From Formicarius rufipectus (Eukaryota > Chordata > Aves > Passeriformes > Formicariidae): 64,000 bases of DNA. The stretch spans positions 1,955,616 to 2,019,615 of the forward strand of contig VXAU01001757.1 in assembly GCA_013399695.1 (NCBI GenBank), in the 5' to 3' direction. Under the pieces are notes generated by a model. It was given only the letters and a program-made list of their open reading frames with translations, searched no databases and was not told where the DNA came from. This document shows, piece after piece, positions 57,601 through 64,000 of the stretch. A program made the position numbers and the translations under genes. The number at the start of each line of letters is the position of its first letter. Positions within the stretch are counted from its first letter, which is position 1.

Positions 57601-59289
57601 TGCCAAATCAAATCTCCTAAGGACCAGTGAGAAGCTCAGCTTCTGCCTGGTGAAATCTGAGGAGAAATTAGACATCAGACTTGAAAATAGAGTATCTGCA
57701 ATTCCAGTCCTGCAACAAAGGACCTATCTTTATTTCTCAGTTTCTTTCATGTTCAAAAAAAGGAGCTTTTCAGGCAGGTCTTTGTGCTGGCTTCACAGGC
57801 TCTGCAGCCTGGGTATGGCCTCCAAGTCTAGACAGGAGACAGGACTTATTACGGATGGTTCCAGTGATTAATACCGTGGGCATATCAAAGGTGTGGTTGG
57901 GCCGTCATCTTGATTTCCTGTCTCCTGGACTTTCTTCTTGCCTGCTGTGTTAGCTCAGGTAAACCTCTGAAGTTTCTTGGACTTAATCTGTGGATGCCTT
58001 TCTCTGTAGTGATAGTGAGATGCTTTTGGGCATTCCTGAAAGATGGTCTGGCACCTGGAGATGTAGATCCAGCTCCGTTCTGCCACTGGCTGCTCTGGTA
58101 ACCCTGGACATGTCATTCAATGGTCTAGTCCTCATCTGTGGCTTGGAAAGGGGAGTTGGAGACAGCAGGCAGGGGCAGCATGAGGAAACATTGAGAACTG
58201 AAGGGGTTGTGGTCCCACCAACTCTCCAGCCAAACTGCTGTGGGTGATGCAGTCCAGCACAACTGCAGGGGATGGAATTTAGGCAGGGCAAACAAATGAC
58301 TTAGGTTTGAGATAACAGCACAAGGCAGAGGAATGATCCTGGTGATGAGAAGATGGAGCTTCCTATGCCCCCCACCAGTGCTGGAGCAGCTGTTCCGATG
58401 GCCACATCTCATTTTCACCTTCCAGCAGAAACCCCTCTGGGGATAGGTAAGGCAGGGCTCCAGCTGGAAGATATGATGTTGGGACTGGGGAGAGGAACAT
58501 TTTGGGGGCTGAGATGTGGAAGAGAAGGTTGGATAGTTAAGCTGAGCTCTAGAGTTGCTGTTAATTGCAAATAATGAGCTCTGCAGTGTCTTGGAGGTGA
58601 GATTTCAAGGCGGAGTGTGAGTCAGGGGCAATGCCCTCCCAAAGGGCAGGTGATGGTGTTGCCATCAACATTGAGATGGGAAAGCCCAGAGGCATCAGGA
58701 ATGAGATGACTAGTCTGATGCTCATGTCCCTGAGCTGACAAGTCAGTATCCTTTGGAGGGGACATCAGTTCCTGGTTGGGCTCATGTCTGGCCACCGTGC
58801 CAGGACGTGCCCTCCCTGGTGCCCACCCTGCCAGGGCTGGGAGCCACCTTCTGCAGCTGCAGTTTCTCGGGTGGTCAGATGCAGTTCCACCCCCATTCCA
58901 AGCATTAGCCAGGAGCTTCCTGAGCCTTTAATAAATAAAACGATAGCTTAACGTTTGCTGGGGCTGGAGGCTAAAATGGGACAACACATCAGGCCACCAT
59001 CTGATGTGTCTTGGGGCTCTGTCAGTGACCTGATGGGATCATGACCCTCTTTGTACGTGATCAGCTTTTCCCAGCTCTAATCCCTGCCAACTCCTTCTGT
59101 AATTTACAGAGACCTTTGAAAATGTATATTCTTGTCGCTTGCCAGTGGAAAGTGTTTTCTGCACTCCACTGTTCCTGACTGCAAAACCCAGCTGCAAATT
59201 TCAGCTTTAAAGAAATTAAAGGAAAAAAAAAAAAACGGAGGCCCAAGGGGAGGGGAATTGGGTTCTGGTTCAGAAAAGCATTTTCACAC

Positions 59290-59450
59290 ATGCTTAGGTA
59301 GTATCTTAAGTTATTAAAGACACTTAACATGTTTTAAATTTCAACGTGTTTAATTGCAATGGATTTAAACGCATTAATGAAGAGAATAGGGGCCCCGGTT
59401 GCAGAGGTTATATTAGACATGCCATTGGGTCCTTTGGTCCTGTGGTGATG
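59290..59450. promoter_or_regulatory. Candidate conserved non-coding element
   Basis: 'TCAACGTGTTTAATTGCAAT', 'GGATTTAAACGCATTAATGA' and 'GGTTATATTAGACATGCC' cluster TTAATT/ATTAAT words with CpGs, in sequence with no repeat match. Confidence 0.36.
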
Positions 59451-59532
59451 CCTGCTCTGACTTCATTGTTAACTGGAAAATGTCCTGACCTGCCAGGGAA
59501 AAGCTGTGCTTTCCAGAGATAAACACAGTCAT

Positions 59533-59556
59533 AATTAATATATTTATATATTAATT
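59533..59556. repeat. Perfect 10-bp AT-only inverted repeat
   Basis: AATTAATATA, TTTA, TATATTAATT. It is a self-complementary A/T element with a 4-base loop that also offers TAATTA-like homeodomain words. Confidence 0.85.
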
Positions 59557-60835
59557 GCCTTTTGAGATCTAAGTGGAGAGCTGCCAAGCTGGAGTTGTAG
59601 GTTTGTTTTGTTCATCCTATCCTTCTGAACTGGTTGCCTTCATCCCAAATCTGAGTTGTCTTGACTAACATGGTGAGGAGGTTGTAGCGGTGTCTTAGCT
59701 TGTTGTCCTGTGGGACACTCTCCCCATCGCTTAAACCCCCAGAAAAATGGCTTATGGCAGTATCACACATGTGCAGGACCATGTCCAGGAGGTCTCCTGG
59801 CAAGAGCTTTGTCTGACATGGTCCTGCCTCCAGTCGTGTCTCAGAAGGGACAAGGAAGCTCCCAGGACTTGGGGGCGGCTTCTGGTCGTGCAGCCCCCTG
59901 GCTCATGGGTTTTCTGGCACATTCTTAATGACTAATTAAACCGCAGGCAGGTTAGACTAGCCAGGGCTTTTCCTGGCCCACAAGTGTTGCTGTGGAGAAG
60001 AGACTGGTAGGGTGGGTTCCTGATGTGGTTTATTGTTTTTCTCCCCTCCCATTGCTATAACCCACTGATTGATGTCAAGAGACAGAGCAGGGTAGAAGCA
60101 GATGGAAAAGTGGCTTTGGATGGTGCCATAGGGAATGGAAGTGTAAAGGGATAGTTTACTATGCCAGCCTTTTGCTGAGCATCCTGAAGGGATGGTGGAT
60201 TTGTGAAGTCCTTATGTTTTTCCAGGCTTGGGCTGGTCTTATCCTGACATTCCACACCATTCCATGCTGAATACCCTTGGTTGCCACCTCTCCCAGCCAC
60301 AGCCAAGTGACTTGTGGCTCCTCAAGTCAGCAACAGCTCTTTAACAGGTATTTTTGTTGGGTTTTGTGGGGCTGCAGATGCCCAGTGGGGATGTCACAGC
60401 AGTTCCATGTGCAGTAGCCCTGATTCCCCAGGTGTCCAAAGTGTTTTCCATCCAGGTGAAATCACAAGCTCACAGAAGATAAGCTGTGAAGTTTTGGCTG
60501 TCCAAGGAAAATAAGCCATCAGGAACTATATTTATATGAATGCCAGGTGCACATTGTTCATCACTTTGTGCATCACTATGAATGTTTGATAAAGCACTAC
60601 ATTATTTAAGCCATAGCTGGGCTGTGGGATGGTTGTTGGCCAGGATTAGCTTTGAGATTATGTTTTTTTTAAACTTTTTTTTCCCCCTGATGGGATATAT
60701 AAAAAAATAATATGATGGCTGTTTACTCAAGTGTCCTTCTCTCTCTCCTGAGTTTCTCTGCTGGGTTGCACCTTGCAGCCACCTAGTGTGCAGTGCAGAG
60801 GACTGGGGAGAGCTTCAGCTCTGCCCAGTGCTGTT

Positions 60836-60995
60836 GTAGAATCCTGGGATGGTTTGGGTTAGAAGGGACCTTGAAGGTCACTTAGTTCCAACCTCTTGCC
60901 ACAGGCAGGGACACCTTCCACTAGACCAGGTTGCTCAGAGCTCCATCCAACCTGACTTTAACACTTCCAGGGATGGTGCTTCCATGGAGCAGAAA
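60836..60995 (-). mobile_element. CR1 LINE 3' fragment
   Basis: An antisense CR1 starts at 'GTAGAATCCTGGGATGGTTT' and runs through 'GGGACCTTGAAGGTCACTTA', 'CTTCCACTAGACCAGGTTGC' and 'AACACTTCCAGGGATGG'. Confidence 0.93.
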
Positions 60996-62919
60996 CCTGG
61001 CACTGGTTTCTGAAGTGAGACTGATCAGAAGAGGATGTTGGATGAAGGAGAACCCCACAATGTTCTCCATTTCTACTGGAAATATATAGATGCTAGTGAG
61101 GACTCAGCCTCTGGGATGTGGGGCTCAGAGCTGAGGCTGCTCCAGGTCCTGTCACCTGCATGAGAGCGAGGGATTTGTCTCAGTCCATGAGTGCTTAGCA
61201 CTTTCTGCTTGGCTTTTAGTGACATTGTGGCTCCACCAGTCAGCATGTGGAGATGTTCTCCCCATCAGTCTGTCCTGTACTCGTGGGTTTTATGGGGAAG
61301 GAGCAGGTAGGGCAGCTGCAGCAGCAGCTCTTCGCTCTGTCTGCGTGTCCTCTTCCCATCAGTCATGTTTTGCCTGGCTGTGGCACCGAGACCATTTTGT
61401 CAGCCAGCTCCTAAGGAAGATGAATTAAGGCCTCTGATGATACTGGGTCTGCAGGCACCTTCCAGCCCCGTTTATCACAAGGCAGTGACCTCCCTGAAGG
61501 ACCAGTAGGAGAGGAAACTTATTAACAGGATGCTTCAAATCAATCCTTTTTGATGCCCCTGCTGAGTTACAGCATTTGCTGAGACTCACTGGGTCCTGAA
61601 GGGTCTGGCTGTGCTCAGCCTCACTTCTTTACCTTCCTGGCTTGGCATCAGCTTGATTGTAATATCCTGGACTTTTGGGGTGTTCCCTCCGCTTCAGGTC
61701 TTCTGAGCCAGAAAACTGTCTCTTAACTACCTCTCTCCTGCCTGCTGCCTACAACCTATGTGTGCTGCCCAGTGTGGGAGTCAGTTGGACCTTTTGGTGC
61801 TGCTTGTGCCTTGCATGCACGGCTGAAGCTCCTGGCTGCATTGTAATAGAGATTTTTGGTGGTTTGTGCTTTCCTTCTGGGTTGACATCACTCCCATGTT
61901 CACCACAGCACATGGCACAGCGTTGCCAGTGCTGGGAAAAAATGTCCCCTTGTCTGTTGGGCAGAGATGTATTTTCTAACTAAAAAACAGATTCTGCATC
62001 GTGATACCGAGTGAGCAAGGAGTTGGGTAGTGGTTAAGATGGAAGAAGGGCCAACTGTGCTACGTTTCCCACCTGTATTTGCCAGCTGTGACTGTTCCTG
62101 GAGCCCTGTCCTGCCCATGTCCATCCCTCAGGGTACTGGCACTTGCTCCAGGTCACTTAACAGATGCCAAAGTGCTGCTGCCTTCAGGTTCATCCCCCAG
62201 CAGCTCTTCTTTAGCTGGGGTGGGGATGAGGCTTTCTCCTTCCCTTTAGTGTGTCCCTGCCCCAGCTGGCTCCATGGGGCAGTTTGTCCTCTGGATGTGT
62301 GGAGCTGCAGGAGATGTGAGCTGGAGGTCAGCGCTGTGCTCTCGAGCCAGTGTCTCTCCTCCACACACCATTAGCCTGGGCTGCTTCATGTTCCCGTTAG
62401 CACCAAATGGAGAAACTTCCTCCAGAGTGTTCTTATTTAACTTTTCAATTATTTGATAACTTGAGGAGCATTAGCTGATACTGAGGGCTTGCCCATCTTC
62501 CTTGCTCCTCTCTGCTCACTGCTTAAGCAAAAAACTTATGGTGTCTCATAAAAAAGGTAAGTTGAGGGTTTTATTAGAGGAGAGAAGGTGGGAAGTGGAG
62601 TCTCTCTTGGCCTGGACCTTCTCAGTGCTGAGGCAGGGCGAGATGGGGCAGCATCCCACAGCCCAAGGCTTTTCTTTGTATGAGAAATGGGATGAAGAAA
62701 TAAATGCCCTGTGCATGTTAGGGGTGGAATGTGCTAGAAAAGTCTTTCCTCCATGGAAGAGCCAAGCATTTAGTGGTCAGAAACAGCTCCTGGGAGGGTC
62801 AAACCTAGTTGACAGCAGCTCCAGGAGCACAGGGACCCGTCTGCTTTTGGGAGGTGCTCTCCATGCAAAGATCTGAGGTGAAGGCAGGCACCGCTGGACC
62901 ACAGCTCTTCAGCATTTGG

Positions 62920-63240
62920 TCTTTTCTAATATGTTTATAATTATATTGCATTATCTTAATTACCAACGGGGGAAGTGGGGAGCGTGCCAGAGGGAGGGAA
63001 AGGAGGAAGGTGGAAAGGCAAGGAAGGAGTGGGGTGATGAGTAACTCACAGCCTCTGTCGATGGGGCCACAATTGCAGCTGGAGTTGAAAATTATGCTAT
63101 TAATACAATGCTTATTCATTTCTCATAATAAAAAAATGGAAGTGCATTCCGAATGAAATTAACATTCCGTGACATTTTCCGGTAAACGGTTAGTTTGCAC
63201 ACATGAGTGGAGGCAATTAGCTGGGAAGCAATTGAGTGCC
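62920..63240. promoter_or_regulatory. Candidate conserved non-coding element
   Basis: AT-rich ends flank a purine-rich middle. Features include 'TTATCTTAATTACCAACGGG', the palindrome CATTCCGAATG (63145-63155, containing a TEAD-like CATTCC word), 'GACATTTTCCGGTAAACGGT' and 'GGAGGCAATTAGCTGGGAAG'. CpGs are unusually well kept. Confidence 0.4.
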
Positions 63241-63968
63241 GTGACTGGAGAGAGGATGAAGAAGGGTCAGGGCAGCTGCTGCTGGGTGGGTGCTGCCCTG
63301 GGCTCTGACTCCAACTGCTCCTTCCAGGTGGGATGGGCATTCCTCTGGGTCCTGCTGGTTTTAGGGACAGCTCACCCAGCTCCAGTGAGGATGGGATGGG
63401 CTGTAGATGTTATCTCCCATTCTCTGTAGATGGGGGGGAAAGGGCAAAGCTTTGCAATAAAGGGGAAAATCAAAGAGTTAGGTGCATGACCAGAAGGGGT
63501 TTGGGGTGCCCTGGTGCACCCCGGGGTCCCTGTCCCCACTGCAGGATGCTGGTCTCCATCCCTCTCCCATGCTGCACTCCAGCCTCTCTGGACATCCCCC
63601 TTCCTGTCATGCTCCTAAAGCTTTATTAGAAAGCAAAGGAGACTTCTTCCCAAATTTGTTGAACTACTGAAAACTTCTGATCCTATCAGGGTTTTTTTTC
63701 CCTGCCTCATACCAGATAAGGAGTGTGCTGGCTCTGAGCCCAGAGCTGAGGGTGGTGGAGAATGGGGTAGGGAAGCAGTCATCTCATGAATACACGAAAG
63801 AGGAAAGTGCATTTGTTCAGTTTCCTTCAAAGGAGATGTCTTGAATAAAACTTTATCTCTTCTTCTGTTGCCCTCCCCCTTCAATTTGCAATTGAAATCA
63901 GACTTTATACGTAAAAGTTCTATTTTTATAGTGAGAAATTTATTAATGTATATAATAATTATTAATTT

Positions 63969-63994
63969 ATTAATAGCTATATATTAATAGCTAT
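63969..63994. repeat. Direct repeat in the AT-rich window end
   Basis: ATTAATAGCTAT occurs at 63969-63980 and again at 63983-63994. The surrounding 63900-64000 is almost only A and T. Confidence 0.7.
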
Positions 63995-64000
63995 GCTAAA

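Larger units (their letters stand above)
54366..64000 (+). other. ASTN2: ASTN2 downstream intron (5' part, probably intron 3)
   Basis: After the donor at 54366 no further ASTN2 exon is recognisable to the window end. The next exon would have to begin by completing a codon whose first base is G. The sequence holds one clear CR1 copy (60836-60995), an AT-only inverted repeat (59533-59556), A-rich simple tracts near 56830 and 59225, and AT-rich candidate conserved blocks at about 54420-54600, 59290-59450 and 62920-63240. Stretches 54601-59289, 59557-60835 and 60996-62919 show nothing else I can name. The last 100 bases are extremely AT-rich. Confidence 0.8.

Noticed and set aside
1..64000. CRISPR arrays, operons, prophage or other prokaryotic systems
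   Set aside because: No regularly spaced identical repeats, no ribosome-binding-site-led gene strings, and clear vertebrate exons and CR1 repeats throughout.

Overview
This is a stretch of vertebrate, almost certainly bird, nuclear genome. Two things show it. Most recognisable repeats are CR1 LINE 3' ends, with the usual avian wording and the octamer-like ATTCTGTG tail, and one repeat matches an avian ERVL-type long terminal repeat. The only protein-coding sequence is two short exons of a vertebrate gene separated by a very large intron. The shape of the CR1 copies would suit a songbird, but that is only an impression.

The gene is ASTN2 (astrotactin-2), on the + strand. Exon A (22757-22944, probably exon 2) encodes the end of the N-terminal extracellular segment. 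Exon B (53981-54365, probably exon 3) encodes the first transmembrane helix and the start of the intracellular segment. Their reading frames join exactly (phase 1 in, phase 0 between, phase 1 out) and give 191 continuous residues. Exon 1, with the signal peptide, lies upstream of the window. The second transmembrane helix and the extracellular EGF, MACPF and FNIII parts lie downstream.

Layout: 1-22756 is the 3' part of the upstream intron, with CR1 copies near 0.3, 2.3-2.9, 4.9, 5.4, 9.6 and 17.3 kb. 22945-53980 is a complete intron of about 31 kb. It holds an antisense solo ERVL-like LTR (about 26.8-27.8 kb), younger CR1 copies near 28.7, 44.8 and 53.8 kb, old degraded CR1 pieces near 40.1 and 49.7 kb, and two copies of an old short repeat (43.5 and 47.4 kb). 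54366-64000 is the 5' part of the next intron, with one clear CR1 at 60.8 kb.

Between the repeats, several AT-rich blocks dense in homeodomain-type TAAT/ATTA words look like conserved non-coding elements. These are candidates only, because conservation cannot be measured from one sequence. I saw no second gene, tRNA, rRNA, CRISPR array or prokaryotic feature. The many open frames of 60-277 codons are chance frames in GC-rich introns or read through CR1/LTR sequence. I found no convincing undescribed system. The more interesting items are the probable enhancers, several perfect inverted repeats, and the CR1 insertion that ends about 50 bases before an ASTN2 exon.
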